Under the pieces are notes generated by a model that had not been told where the DNA came from, made no database searches, and saw only the letters and a list, made by a program, of their open reading frames with translations. From assembly GCA_946413525.1 (NCBI GenBank), contig CAMKKZ010000009.1, forward strand, positions 78,715 to 142,714: a DNA stretch of 64,000 bases, written 5' to 3'. Shown piece by piece: positions 16,273-27,000 of the stretch. The stretch's first letter is position 1. Each line of letters begins with the position of its first letter. The translations under genes were made by a program, and so were the position numbers. Source of the stretch: an uncultured Oribacterium sp. (GTDB taxonomy: Bacteria; Bacillota; Clostridia; Lachnospirales; Lachnospiraceae).

Positions 16273-17862
16273 TTACACAATGCCCTCAAATAAAGTTTTA
16301 TCCTCTATGCGGATTCTTCTGACGCCGGATTCCTTCTTTTTGTTGAAGTTGAAACTCAGCATATAGCCGGTATCCAGATCCCAGTAGTCCAAATACTCCT
16401 TGATCTGCTTTTCGCCTTCGACATTATAACGCTCTCCATGCCAGATTTTCAATTCTATAATATATCTTTTACCCTTGTAATGGATTACAACATCCATTCT
16501 GCGGTGATTTCTCGTCTGTTCTTCTATGCTATACGTCCCGGTTCCGATAATAATCGGTGAAAGATAGGTGAGGAATCGCTCTCTTCCTTCTTCTTCCAGA
16601 AACTTCTCCGATTGCTCTCCATGAATCCGTTTGTGCTCAATGATAAAATGCTCCATGATTTTCCTTACATCCAGCAGACCGTCAAATACGAACAAAGACC
16701 TGTCCCCAGCAGCCGACTGCCTAAGCTCATTGTTCTTCTCGCTTTCGCCAATGAAGTAATTATACAGACGCATTTCAATGATTTTGTTTGTCAATGCGAC
16801 AATATTGTTCTCATTCCTTATAAACCCATACATTCGAAGTTGTTTCTGTTCTTCATCATCCGGCAAAAAAGGCAACGTTTCCCCGCGGAACAGGATACGG
16901 CGCAGCTGCCCCCTCAGCTCCGGATAATTCCCAAGCTTTCCCATCACGGAATCAAAGAAAGTGTTATCCTCTGAAAGTATTAACTTCACTGCCTCATCTA
17001 CCCCATAAAGGGACCAGGCATCAGAGGGCTTTTTAAATTTTGCTGAAATCTTTGTATCAATCAACTGGCATATCCTGCTCACAAAATACGGGTAGCCGTT
17101 TGAATAGTCCCTCACAGCGCCCGCTACAAGCTTCGTGTCCATTCCCGTGTGATGATCCATTTCGTAATCATCCAGCATGTCCTTTATTCCCTCCTCGGAC
17201 AGGCTCATATCAATATCGAAATCAGCGGCAATATTCCATGGACTGTTCACCCTATGCCGATCCTCCTCTCGAATTTTCCCCCTGAGGTGTGTAATGTCCG
17301 TCACACTGGCAAGGATTACGGAGTGGAATGTTCTGTATTTGTCGTTTTTTTCTCTTTTCAGGTAAGAGGCTCTGAGCTTCCCCAGAAAATCCAGGAAAAC
17401 CTGATTATTTGCGGCACTGTCAACCTCATCTATGATCAGGACAACCGGTCTGGGATTCGTGCGGCACCAATAATCAAATATTCTGAACAGATCATTCAGA
17501 AAAACCGACCTGTCCTCCTTTGCCAGGACAAGCAAGTTCTCATAATGGCTTGTCGGCACAGGGATGCCCATGGAGTCCCGGGCATCACATAGTATTTGCG
17601 ACAATCCCTTAACAAAACGATTCTCGCTTTCAAAAAGCGCCTCTGTCGCGTCTTGAAAATCAATACTTACTACATCGTATGAAAAGGCCAAAGCTGTTTC
17701 CAATGCTGCTATCGTCGTTGTCTTCCCATATTGCCTTGCCCGATGAATAACAAAATATTTTCCATCATTAACAAGCTTCTCTATTTCCTTTATCTTTGCG
17801 GACAGATTTACCATATAATGTTTTGAGGGAATACAGACCCCTGCAGTATTGAATGTTTTCAT
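16273..17862 (-). CDS. AAA ATPase fused to PD-(D/E)XK nuclease-like domain
   Basis: 529 residues from the start chosen. Residues about 1-300 are a P-loop ATPase: RARQYGKTTT is the Walker A region (the first Gly is replaced) and VVLIIDEVD is Walker B. The C-terminal part (about 440-515) carries RRMDVVIHYKGKRYIIELK, the Asp and Glu-x-Lys of a PD-(D/E)XK nuclease-like fold. This architecture (AAA-like domain plus C-terminal DUF1703-type domain) is abundant in gut anaerobes and is of unknown role; defence or mobile-DNA functions are suggested for it. The frame is open to 17940, but related proteins start at MKTFNTAG (17862) and the extra 26 codons are tandem-repeat DNA, so I use the later ATG. 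Confidence 0.85.
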   Translation of the reverse strand: MKTFNTAGVCIPSKHYMVNLSAKIKEIEKLVNDGKYFVIHRARQYGKTTTIAALETALAFSYDVVSIDFQDATEALFESENRFVKGLSQILCDARDSMGIPVPTSHYENLLVLAKEDRSVFLNDLFRIFDYWCRTNPRPVVLIIDEVDSAANNQVFLDFLGKLRASYLKREKNDKYRTFHSVILASVTDITHLRGKIREEDRHRVNSPWNIAADFDIDMSLSEEGIKDMLDDYEMDHHTGMDTKLVAGAVRDYSNGYPYFVSRICQLIDTKISAKFKKPSDAWSLYGVDEAVKLILSEDNTFFDSVMGKLGNYPELRGQLRRILFRGETLPFLPDDEEQKQLRMYGFIRNENNIVALTNKIIEMRLYNYFIGESEKNNELRQSAAGDRSLFVFDGLLDVRKIMEHFIIEHKRIHGEQSEKFLEEEGRERFLTYLSPIIIGTGTYSIEEQTRNHRRMDVVIHYKGKRYIIELKIWHGERYNVEGEKQIKEYLDYWDLDTGYMLSFNFNKKKESGVRRIRIEDKTLFEGIV

Positions 17863-17890
17863 CCTGAATGCACTCTTCTTTCTTTCAATT

Positions 17891-18023
17891 TTCATTGGAT
17901 TCTTGCTCATTCCATTGGTATTTCTATGGATTTTGCTCATTCCAGTGATATTTTTACTATTTCTATGGATTTTGCTTATTCCAGTTTTATCTTTTTCTAT
18001 TTCTATGGATTTTGCTTATTCCA
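17891..18023. repeat. Four copies of a 24-bp core before the ATPase gene
   Basis: Copies of TTTCTATGGATTTTGCT followed by YATTCCA lie at 17891 (degenerate), 17921, 17960 and 18000. On the minus strand each contains GGAATRAGCAAAATCC, so two copies supply an upstream in-frame ATG. Confidence 0.75.
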
Positions 18024-18189
18024 TAGAGAAATCCTACCAATCTCTCTGTTTTTCTTGCTCATAAACCCTGATCCATTTACGAACACCTCATTTACCCTCT
18101 TGGAATATCTATGAGCACGCCAAAATCCGCGCCGGGGTCTTCGACTTCTTCCTTACCCTGTAATTTATCAGTATAACAGCCCTTCAGCA

Positions 18190-18369
18190 TGTATTCCAGC
18201 GAAAACCTTCCGCATTACTTTACTTATTTTGACCTAAACAGCAGTCCCTGCGCATTAAAGAGACGACCTCTTTCCTTCTTTCTGGCCATTTTCTCCGTCC
18301 CTCCGCGCCTTCCGATTAGCAAAAGGACGACCGCTTTCCTTCTTTCTTGCTATTTTCTCCGTCCCTCAA
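18190..18369. other. Gap between the ATPase gene and the 51-bp repeats
   Basis: No gene seen. A short near-duplicate (GACCGCTTTCCTTCTTTC with GACGACCTCTTTCCTTC) indicates more decayed tandem repeats. Confidence 0.35.
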
Positions 18370-18622
18370 TCGCCGGGTGGCTAGCCTCGACCCGCTAGCG
18401 GGTCAAGGCAAATCCCTCAGTCGTCGGGCGGCTAGCCTCGACCCGCTAGCGGGTCAAGGCAAATCCCTCAGTCGCCGGGAGGCTAGCCTCGACCCGCTAG
18501 CGGGTCAAGGCAAATCCCTCAGTCGCTGGGCGGCTAGCCTCGACCCGCTAGCGGGTCAAGGCAAATCCCTCAGTCGCCGGGTGGCTAGCCTCGACCCGCT
18601 AGCGGGTCAAGGCAAATACTCA
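18370..18622. repeat. Five tandem 51-bp repeats, family B
   Basis: Units start at 18370, 18421, 18472, 18523 and 18574, each with CCGGG.GGCTAGCCTCGACC and the perfect palindrome GACCCGCTAGCGGGTC, then AAGGCAAATCCCTC. Because 51 is divisible by three, an open frame of 17-residue repeats runs through on the plus strand; it lacks a start context and I do not regard it as a gene. Single copies of the same scaffold occur at 40327, 40503, 52612 and 54548. Confidence 0.9.
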
Positions 18623-18969
18623 CATTTGTGAACGAAAAAGATTGATTTGAAGCATCTGGAAGAAATATGCGGAAGAATTCTCCCTTTTGCGCAGGTGCGG
18701 AGGCGTGAAATGTAACCCTTCCCGCCTTCCAACCCTGAAGAAAAACGCATGACCACTTTATTCATAGCGTTAAATATGGTACAATAAGACAGGTTTGCCG
18801 GGGCAGAATACTTTGAGGGACCAGATGGCTCTGCCAGATTAGAATTCTTTATCAGAGCAGAATAATTCTTTGCCAAATCAGATTACATTACAGGCAAAGG
18901 AAAAAAGTCTGCCGCTCAGGCTGCCCGGGCAGTGACAAATAAGAAAATAAAGATTAGAAGGAGGAGAAA

Positions 18970-21480
18970 ATGGAAGAGAATATGGAGAAAAACAAGTCAA
19001 TCCGCGCAGCCATGGAAAATCATGACTCGCTTGCGGATGGCCTCAACGCCTTTAATGTGAATGCAAAAACAAGGAGACAAATCTTCTGGGGAACCGGCAT
19101 GACAGCCGCTGAGGAGAAGGAAATGGTTCTGGAAATGAATGCCGGCTTCCGTCAGGCCCTCCTCCGAAGAGCGCTTCAGGGCAGAAATCAGGTATTCCAA
19201 GGGCCCCGCTATATCCAGTCTGAAAAGGGATCCTACTTCTACCGCGGCAATATTTTAGAAGCCGTTATGGAAGCGCAGGAGGCCGGATACATTACGAAAG
19301 AGGACGCGGAACTCTATGTGCTTTCCTGCCTCCTCTATACGGATGAGCTGAGAAATGTCATGCTCAGCTCCATCAGCGAGGGGCTTCTAAGCTACCTGAT
19401 CAAAAAGGAGGACCCCTTTTTGACAAGAGAGGATGCAGGACATGGTTCATATTCCTCTTCCGGCTTTGCCAACCCGCTCATGGGAGGGACTATGAACATG
19501 AGCATGAGCGCGCCCGCAGGGATGGGCAGGAATTCAGCCCCCCCGGGAATGGGTATGGGTATGGCGATGAAATCTGCCCCTAATGCGTTTGCCCCAATGC
19601 CGAGTCCCTCTGCCCCGCCGCGATCCTCCGTAGGAAATGCCCCCACAGCAGGCGCCCCGGTGCCGGAAAAAAAAGGCTTCGCGCAAGGCCTCATGTCCAA
19701 GCTGTCAAGGTTGCCCCAGGCCCTGTCCCGCCCCTCATCCGGCGGCAATAGCACAGCCATGAATGCGCCGGCCTCCGCCAAAGGAGGAAGACCCTTGAAA
19801 GCTGAACGAGCCGCCGAGGCCAGAATGCCTTCTCCCAACTATTCCAGAGATGCCGATGAAAATATACCGGATTTCCTGCATGCGTCTACAGAAAGCCATG
19901 GCTATGCAATGGCTGACGAAGACTACGTCATGGCTGACGAAAACTCCGGCATGGACGGCCAGGCATTCGGCATGGCAGAGCAGGCATACGGCATGGGCGG
20001 CCCATCTCCCTCCATGGGAATGCCCACAAACGACGATGAAAAGGAAGACCCGTTTAACACTTCAGAATATAATGATATCCGGGAGAACAGCTTTCAATCC
20101 GCCGCCGTTTCCCCCCTCTCCACCTTTTCAATCAGCGTGGACACAGCCTCTTATACAAAACTGAAATACGACATCCTGCACGGACGCCGGATCGAAAAGG
20201 ACCAGGTGCGGATTGAGGAGCTTGTCAATTATTTCAGTTACGATTACAGCGAAGACAGGGAGGAGGACGCCCCCTTCATTATTTCCACGGCGTATACCGC
20301 ATGCCCCTGGAACCGGGAGCACAGGATACTCCGCGTCGGGATCCGTGCGGACGATGCCCAGGAAAAGCCCGACACCAATTTCGTGCTGGTGGCCGATGTT
20401 TCCGGCTCCATGCTGAGCCTCAACAAGCTTCCCCTGGCCTTGAATGCCTATGCAGACATGCTGGAAAACCTTGGGGAAAGGGACCGCATCTCCCTCCTTT
20501 ACTATGCCGATGGAAACGGAATCGTGCTGGACGGAATAGCCTGCGCGAACAAAGGTCAGATTCTGGACGGCCTGGCGGAGGTCCTGTTCCGGGCCGGCGG
20601 CGGCACGAACGGAAGCCTTGGCCTGAACACGGCCTATTCCATTGCCGAAAAACATTTCCAGCCGGGGGGCGTGAACCGCGTGCTGATCGCAACCGATGGC
20701 GACTTCAACATCGGGCGCAGCTCCAGCAGCGCGATGCGCTCCATCGTGGAGGAAGGCCGGGACAAGGGAATCTACCTGACCATCCTGGGCTATGGCTTCG
20801 AAAACCTGAAGGACAACAAGATGGAAACGATGTCAAAGCACGGGAACGGGAATTACCATTTCGTCGGCGATATCCAGGACGCGAAGAAAGCCCTGGCCTG
20901 GGAAGCTTCCGGAACCCTGATCCCGGTTGCCGACGATGTAAAGATACAGATTGAATTCAACCCTGAAAGCGTCCTGGAATACCGGCTTCTGGGCTATGAA
21001 AACCGCCTGCTCAAGGCGGAGGATTTCGATAATGACGAGGTCCACGCAAGCAGCATCGGAGCCGGGAAATGCGTCACCGCGCTGTATGAGATCGTGCCTG
21101 CCGGCGCGGCTCCAACAATCCCCGCCCCCCGGCTGAAATATACCAGCCGGAGCAGCACGGGAAGCGATGAGATCTGCACCATCTCCCTCCGTTTAAAGCC
21201 CGCCAACAGCCATGTGACCCATGAGCCCAGCCGCCTGATGGAAAAGCCGGTAAAACCGGAGGAATTCCAAGCCGTGCCGGACGCCAATACCGCCCTGTCC
21301 CTTGCGGCGGCGGAATTCGGATTGGTGCTCCGAAACAGCATGCACAAAGGCACCTCCTCCCTTAGCGGCGCGGAAGCATTGGCGGAAGCGGTCCGGAAGG
21401 ATGCGGACAACGGCCAGGCCGAAGATTTGGCCAAACTTATCGCCACCCTGAAAAAACAGTCCGCAAGCAGAAAATCATGA
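18970..21480 (+). CDS. von Willebrand factor A (YfbK-like) protein
   Basis: 836 residues. Residues about 1-150 are an unassigned helical region, and about 160-370 are Met/Pro/Gly/Ala-rich. The YfbK-type N-terminal domain begins at STFSISVDTASYTKL (near 380) with VRIEELVNYFSYDY. The vWA domain (about 465-640) has the metal-site motif DVSGSM near 475, the GGGTN threonine and ATDGDFN. A DUF3520-type C-terminal domain ends with SLAAAEFGLVLR and an ALAEAVRKDADNG segment. Such proteins bind partners through Mg at the MIDAS site. Unlike the E. coli relative there is no lipoprotein signal, so this one looks cytoplasmic. AGGAGGAG precedes the ATG. Confidence 0.88.
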   Translation: MEENMEKNKSIRAAMENHDSLADGLNAFNVNAKTRRQIFWGTGMTAAEEKEMVLEMNAGFRQALLRRALQGRNQVFQGPRYIQSEKGSYFYRGNILEAVMEAQEAGYITKEDAELYVLSCLLYTDELRNVMLSSISEGLLSYLIKKEDPFLTREDAGHGSYSSSGFANPLMGGTMNMSMSAPAGMGRNSAPPGMGMGMAMKSAPNAFAPMPSPSAPPRSSVGNAPTAGAPVPEKKGFAQGLMSKLSRLPQALSRPSSGGNSTAMNAPASAKGGRPLKAERAAEARMPSPNYSRDADENIPDFLHASTESHGYAMADEDYVMADENSGMDGQAFGMAEQAYGMGGPSPSMGMPTNDDEKEDPFNTSEYNDIRENSFQSAAVSPLSTFSISVDTASYTKLKYDILHGRRIEKDQVRIEELVNYFSYDYSEDREEDAPFIISTAYTACPWNREHRILRVGIRADDAQEKPDTNFVLVADVSGSMLSLNKLPLALNAYADMLENLGERDRISLLYYADGNGIVLDGIACANKGQILDGLAEVLFRAGGGTNGSLGLNTAYSIAEKHFQPGGVNRVLIATDGDFNIGRSSSSAMRSIVEEGRDKGIYLTILGYGFENLKDNKMETMSKHGNGNYHFVGDIQDAKKALAWEASGTLIPVADDVKIQIEFNPESVLEYRLLGYENRLLKAEDFDNDEVHASSIGAGKCVTALYEIVPAGAAPTIPAPRLKYTSRSSTGSDEICTISLRLKPANSHVTHEPSRLMEKPVKPEEFQAVPDANTALSLAAAEFGLVLRNSMHKGTSSLSGAEALAEAVRKDADNGQAEDLAKLIATLKKQSASRKS

Positions 21481-21576
21481 ACAGATTCTTTCATATTTTA
21501 TACTTTTCCATAGATGCTTTAGTCCGCTAAAGTTGAAATGTGCCCGTTATTATTATATCCCGGTTCTGTTTTTGGA

Positions 21577-21784
21577 AATATTTCCACCTGTACGGTTGTC
21601 ATCCAAAACGATATTTTGATACGGTTTACCGTAATCAAAATATCGCTTTGGATGAGCAAGCTGCCCCTAAATGAGCAAAACGATTTGCGAAGCAAATCTT
21701 TAAGCACGCAAAGTGGGCGGTTTTGCGAATTTAGAGGCATCCAGAATGGCCTTCAGGCCGTTAAACCGTACAGGTGGAAATTAT
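21577..21784. mobile_element. 208-bp nested palindromic element
   Basis: Outer arms AATATTTCCACCTGTACGGTT (21577-21597) and its inverted copy at 21764-21784 match at about 20 of 21 positions. Inside, 21599-21620 and 21634-21655 form a 22-bp near-perfect hairpin. A third stem joins GCCCCTAAAT with ATTTAGAGGC, and GATTTGC-GAA-GCAAATC lies within. No coding capacity. Either a MITE or a structured RNA after the vWA gene. Confidence 0.65.
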
Positions 21785-21821
21785 TATTACTATGTTCATC
21801 ATCACAGCGGACTGGAGCCCT

Positions 21822-22778
21822 TTACCCCGACTTTTTGCCTAAAAGCTCCGCATACGTGCTGCGCTGTGACTGAGGAATTTTCAGAGAGTCCATTGCCCTC
21901 TCAACAGTCACCCCAAAAGACTCCATAATATCTCTTATGTGAGTCACCGTGTTTTGCTGCACTTTCTCATCTATTTTGTCCTTCACAATTTCCATCAATA
22001 CATCTTCCATTGCTTCATCCCTCCTCATCATCTCGATAAATTGTGGATTCTTCTCTATCACCAACTGGAGCAGGACTCTGTAATGTTCCCTGAGGGCATC
22101 GTCTTTTTCATGTCCAATTCCCGCAATTATCCTTTCAACATCGGCTTCATCAGCCCTGTCTGTCAGAACCCGATATGCTGCATATTCTTCGCCCTCAAGC
22201 TCGCCTGTGATGATGATCTGGAAAGGAAGATTTGTATATCCTTTCACATGATAGATCCCCGGCACCTCATCACTGACGAGCGTGCCGTCCTCTTCCATTT
22301 CTTTAAACAGCTCGGGATTTTTCACTGCCCGGAAAATGGAAATGGTCACCTGATCCTCCGGACGGTCTTCTTTATGTTCCGCCACGCCAATGTATAGATT
22401 CGCATAGCCGCATACCTTTCGGAGCACCCTTCTGTTCAGGGCATCATAGGGATTTTTATATTCAAGGATGTTTATTTTACGGAAAATCCTGAATATCGCC
22501 TTTTCCCATTTGACTTTTTTATCCTCCACAAGAATCACAAAATTCGTCCTCGGCGAAACTTCTCCGATCTCCTCTTCCGTGCTGATATGAACATGATCAG
22601 CGTATTTGTATGTCTCGATCCGGAGCAACGCCTCAAATCCGGCATGCCAGTCGCTCCGCGGCACCCTGCGAAGCTTCTTCAGTTCCTTGAGATGATATTC
22701 GATCCGCTCTTTGCGCTCCTGCTCAGTCAGTTCCTTGTTTTCATCTGTCAGCTCCCTCATTTCGGCTTCATCAGACAT
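21822..22778 (-). CDS. Rpn-like recombination-promoting nuclease family protein
   Basis: 318 residues from the start used. The central part NFVILVEDKKVKWEKAIFRI followed by KINILEYKNPYDALNRR fits the Asp and Glu-x-Lys of a PD-(D/E)XK core, and the C-terminus (IRDIMESFGVTVERAMDSLK then IPQSQRSTYAELL) is the helical tail typical of Rpn/PDDEXK transposase-like proteins in Clostridia. These are thought to nick DNA and promote recombination independently of RecA. The frame is open to 22913, but those 45 codons overlap the transposase remnant in another frame; the ATG at 22778 has AAAGGCGG upstream. Family assignment is moderate. Confidence 0.65.
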   Translation of the reverse strand: MSDEAEMRELTDENKELTEQERKERIEYHLKELKKLRRVPRSDWHAGFEALLRIETYKYADHVHISTEEEIGEVSPRTNFVILVEDKKVKWEKAIFRIFRKINILEYKNPYDALNRRVLRKVCGYANLYIGVAEHKEDRPEDQVTISIFRAVKNPELFKEMEEDGTLVSDEVPGIYHVKGYTNLPFQIIITGELEGEEYAAYRVLTDRADEADVERIIAGIGHEKDDALREHYRVLLQLVIEKNPQFIEMMRRDEAMEDVLMEIVKDKIDEKVQQNTVTHIRDIMESFGVTVERAMDSLKIPQSQRSTYAELLGKKSG

Positions 22779-22863
22779 CAGTGCGCCGCCTTTCCCGGAG
22801 TCGCCGAAATCGCGCGGCATGCTCCCATTTTCTATATCATCACGCCATCCGGAAGTCTTGTTC

Positions 22864-23581
22864 TCACATAATCGAATAAGAGTTAATCCCCGTTCCACGC
22901 GAGGGCAGGTCATACAGGGCGGTATCTGATCTGACGTTGCAGATTATGTCCAGGTTGCCATACTCCTTCGTCAATGCGAAAAGCTGACTTTTCGCATACC
23001 AGCTGTCGCAGAGAATAATGACGTTCCGCACATTGGACAGGCCGGGCATCGCCTGCCTCACCATGTCGGCTGCTAACTGCAGCTTCGTCATGTCCTTTGT
23101 CCAGACGCGATACCCAAGGGGGACGGATAAGTAAGATATCCTCTGGCTTTTCCACACCGGAACCTGCAGACAAAGGCTCACGAAACAATGCCCATTCAAA
23201 TAGTTTGATCCATTATGAGCTGCATGGTCAAAAAGCGTTGAGACATTGTCAAAGTGTTTCCCGAACTTCTCAACCATTGTATCGTCTATGCAGATGAATA
23301 CAGCCGAGAGCAAGTCTTACATTAATAGAAAGAAACGCCATATGGTCGACTTTTGCATATGAAAAGGCATAGTACAGCGTATTCAAGGACTTGCCAAATA
23401 TCCTGCTCATGAAATGGGTGTATATGAAGCGCACTGAATCCGCTGATTCAAATGCTATCATGAAAATCAGGAATAAGATGAGCGTATGTGCAGTAGGTGT
23501 GGAAACCACCGTAAAATATGTCTGAAAATGGTAAAATAATCTTCCAATGGTTGTGTTTCTATCGTATAATAAGTTTGACAT
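22864..23581 (-). pseudogene. Broken IS transposase (DDE type)
   Basis: Two fragments in different frames. The first (23581 to about 23300) starts MSNLLYDRNTTIGRLFYHF, the second (about 23313 to 22864) has the catalytic-type CIDDTMVEKFGKHF and later IILCDSWYAKSQL, as in IS4/IS701-type transposases. They are joined only by a frameshift around 23300-23313, with no slippery run there. The C-terminal third is missing and the sequence runs into the Rpn-like gene. Inactive remnant. Confidence 0.8.
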
Positions 23582-23701
23582 ACAGGATTCTCCTTTTGTG
23601 GATTTGTTGTGACGAACTTATTATACAAAAGGAATTGAATTCTGTGTGTTATTTTTTATGAAAAATTTCAAAAAGTTGTAAAGTGGTGTAAATAATATAC
23701 A

Positions 23702-24040
23702 TCATTTTGGTAATTCATGGTCTAAAACAAATTTACATAACGTATTCCTACTTACTTTAAAAATTTTCGCAATCTGAGTTTTTGAAACCCTCTGTCTTAA
23801 TAATTCAGATATAACGCACTCTTTTCCCGACAGTTTCACTTTCCTAGATTTACTTCCCTTTGGTCTTCCAAGAATAACTCCTTCTGCCCTTTTGCGTGCC
23901 AAAGCCTCCTTTGTTCTTTGACTTATCAAGTTTCTTTCTATTTCAGCAGATAAACCAAAGGCAAACGCCAGAACTTTGCTTTGAATATCATCGCCAAGGC
24001 GATAACCATCTTTGATTGTCCATATAATACATTCATATAA
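23702..24040 (-). pseudogene. 3' fragment of a serine recombinase
   Basis: About 110 residues matching the end of the Mpi-type invertase/resolvase family: DGYRLGDDIQSKVLAFAFGL, the conserved AEIERNLISQRTKEALA hinge, GRPKGSKSRK and a C-terminal helix-turn-helix (VSKTQIAKIFKVSRNTLCKF). The N-terminal catalytic half, with the active-site serine, is absent. The upstream sequence is the end of the restriction-type gene, so the two are fused at about 24037-24040. Confidence 0.85.
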
Positions 24041-27000
24041 GCACAATTTCGTAGATTGTAAGGGGTAGCACCTTTATCAGCTCTTTTGGCAAGTTTGTTA
24101 TAAAAAGAGTCTAAATGATTCTTTATTGCTGGATAATCATTTATATTTATGGGGGGAATATTCATTTCCTTGATGCCATTATGTACATTTATAAGCCAAA
24201 GATTAGCAAATGAGTAACTAAATCGTTGTATATCTCTGCCCCTTAAAATCGGTCGAATTAAGTCAGCAGATTTTGGATCTTCAGCTATTAATCTATCTTT
24301 AATATCTGTAGATATAATGAATGCTCCATTAAAACCAGTTTTTATGCCAAAGTTTATATTAATGTCCCATTTTCCTAGAGGTATTCCCTTAATATTAATT
24401 TTATATTTAATACTTTCTTCTATAGGGCTATTAATAACCCATGCTACATTTTTATCAAGTGATAGATTTATGCTATTATGCATAATATAAACGCTCAAAT
24501 TTCCTACGCACTGATCACGTACTATACATGATAATGTATTACCTCTATTTTCCCTTTTAGAAAACATCAAAATATTCACATCCACTGTCGCTGACTTGAA
24601 TATTTTTTGTCCAGCAAAATCTATCAAACATATAGGGTCTGTATGCTGCGCCAGGAAGCCTCTTAATTTTTCTCCATAACTTGCCCTCATCCATTTATTG
24701 CTTGTTATAAAAGAAAGTATGCCATCATGATGCAGAAGATTATATCCCTTTTCATAGAACAAGCAATAAATATCTCCTGTTTTTGTATAAGTCTGATAGC
24801 CCAGATGCGCCAATGCGTCCCCAAGCTTTTCCCCAGTCTCCTCATTAATTGTTTTTTGCAGTTGAATATAAGGCGGGTTTCCTATTACTACATCGAATCC
24901 ACCTTTCTTCCTAAACACCCTTGCAAAATCAATCTGCCAAAGAACAAAGGGCCTTGAAGCTTCTTTTCTTTTTTGCAGGTATCTTTCCCATGTATCAGAG
25001 GATGCCCCTTGCATCTGCACCTTTACCAACTCGTCCTTCAAATTCTCAATGGATTCCTTAAGCTCTTTCTTTTTCGACGCGTCCTCGCATCGGAACAGTT
25101 GATTTTGCGCATCTATCAATATTGGCAGGATGGTATCATATGAACTCTGAAAAAGATTTCTCTGCTGGCCAGTTCCCGATGTCCCTATCAGCTCACTGCT
25201 ATTAATGAGCTCATGCCCTTCAAAAACATCAACCAGGCTGTTGCCACAGACAATATTGCATTCCAGGTTAGGCAGCGGGATTGGGTTCCTATGGCCGTCC
25301 AGGGGGCTTTGGGCATCCGGATTAATCTCATCATCAATGACAAGGGACAGCCACAGCCGAAGCTGCGCAATATCCACCGCGGACGGCTCTATGTCTGCCG
25401 CGAAGATACAGTTCTTGATTGTCTGCGCCTTCAAGGAATAAGGGGAACGCTCATTATTATACATCGTCCGCTTCTGATAAGTATTCATGTTAATCGACAT
25501 GTAAGCGGAAATATTCTGCCTCGCGCGTACAATTTCATTCAACATTCCGAGCGGGAACGCCCCGGATCCGACTGCCGGATCCGCCACGCGGATATTTGCA
25601 AGAGCATTATCGATATCATTCAGACGGTTCACGACAATGCCGCCATCCCTGGCAATCTTGAAAATGTTTTCGGAAATCAGCATGTCGTGATCGCCCTGCC
25701 GCCTGTCCTTTGCCGTGTCCTCATCCTTGAAAAAATCACCCAGCAGGATGAAATCCCGGACATCCTGTTCCGGCAGCCTCGTCTCCCTGATCAGGTAAGA
25801 AATCAATGTTTCCTGGCACATGTAATGCACGATCTCGCGAGGCGTATAAAACGCGCCTTTGGATTTCCTGTCATTAAGCTCCAACAGGTTTTCAAAGACC
25901 TTGCCAAGCATTTCCGGGTCGATGGCCACTTCACGTTCCAGCGGCTCATCTTCACTCATGGTGAAGTTATAGCGGTCAAAAATATCCAGAATGCCATCCC
26001 CCTCGCGGTCGTTCTCATCTTTCTTATTAGAAAACACCTCATTCGGGATGGCAAAATTATTATGCTCCCAGTCATACCCGTCAATTGGCTCAAACAGGCC
26101 GCCGGACAGGAACGGGATACGGCAATGCAGGGCAGGATCATATCCCTGCTCGCCGCGGTTTACATTGAGGGCATTGTAAAAAAGCGGTTCAAGATAATCA
26201 TCAAAAAAATTCGCCCTCTTCTTCTGGGAAAACTCGAACAGCGTGCGCATGAACGTCCTGGAGCCGGTTCCCCAGGGCTTTCCCCTGACACAGGAGGCCA
26301 GGATTCGTTCGTCCTCGTCAGACATGGCGTCAAGGGCTTTTCCGGAAATCCTGTATCTGTCTTCGGCCACCTTGATATAAACCTTGGGTATCAGTTCCCT
26401 TGATTTGGCGCCACGGGCGAAAAAGGCATTTTTATAATCCTTCTCATTCAATTCAGACGGCCAGGCCGGCACTCCAAGCCATCCTTTCTTTTGAAGGAAG
26501 TACAGGAATACGATCTGCCCCATAAGCTTCTTCGCGAACTGGGCGGATGTGAAATTGTGCTGCCGGGCTTCTATGACAAAATCCGCATTGTTTTCCAGAG
26601 CCTCCCGCAGCTGATGAAACTTCTCGCAGTACAGATTGAAAAACTCCTCTGTGACCTTTTCGACAGAGAATGCCTCTTCCAGATCATCCAGCGTAGGCTT
26701 TGCGGCGTTTGAATCATCAATAATGAAGCGATGAAATCGGCTGATGGCCGTATGACAAGGCTCGTCCCTGCCCACGAGATAGGAGTACCTCCTGGCCGGG
26801 GTCATATTTTCCTTCGCGCTTAACCTGCCGTTCTCAAATTTCATCTCATAATCCAGGCGCACAAAGGAGATTCTCCACTTGGGATCACCATCCGTATAAA
26901 AAGCGATAATGGCGGCATCCGCGTTTCCCGCCTCCATCAGCTTCTTCGCGTAACTTCTCTGCGTGCTTCTGGAGTTTTCCACATAGGATTCTTTTTTAAG

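Noticed and set aside
18370..18622. CRISPR array
   Set aside because: Units are contiguous with near-identical sequence throughout; there are no unique spacers and no cas genes. The same holds for the other arrays.
18347..18631. Open frame of 17-residue repeats (SLDPLAGQGK-type) on the plus strand
   Set aside because: The 51-bp unit length keeps any frame open; no ribosome site, and the same DNA occurs elsewhere as noncoding single copies.
18607..18876. 89-codon minus-strand open frame
   Set aside because: No ribosome site, no recognisable pattern, and the 3' part lies in repeat DNA.
23290..23320. Programmed frameshift joining the transposase halves
   Set aside because: No slippery heptamer or A run at the junction, and the C-terminus is missing, so decay is more likely.
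21577..24040. Diversity-generating retroelement or retron
   Set aside because: No reverse transcriptase gene in the window and no template/variable repeat pair with adenine-specific changes.
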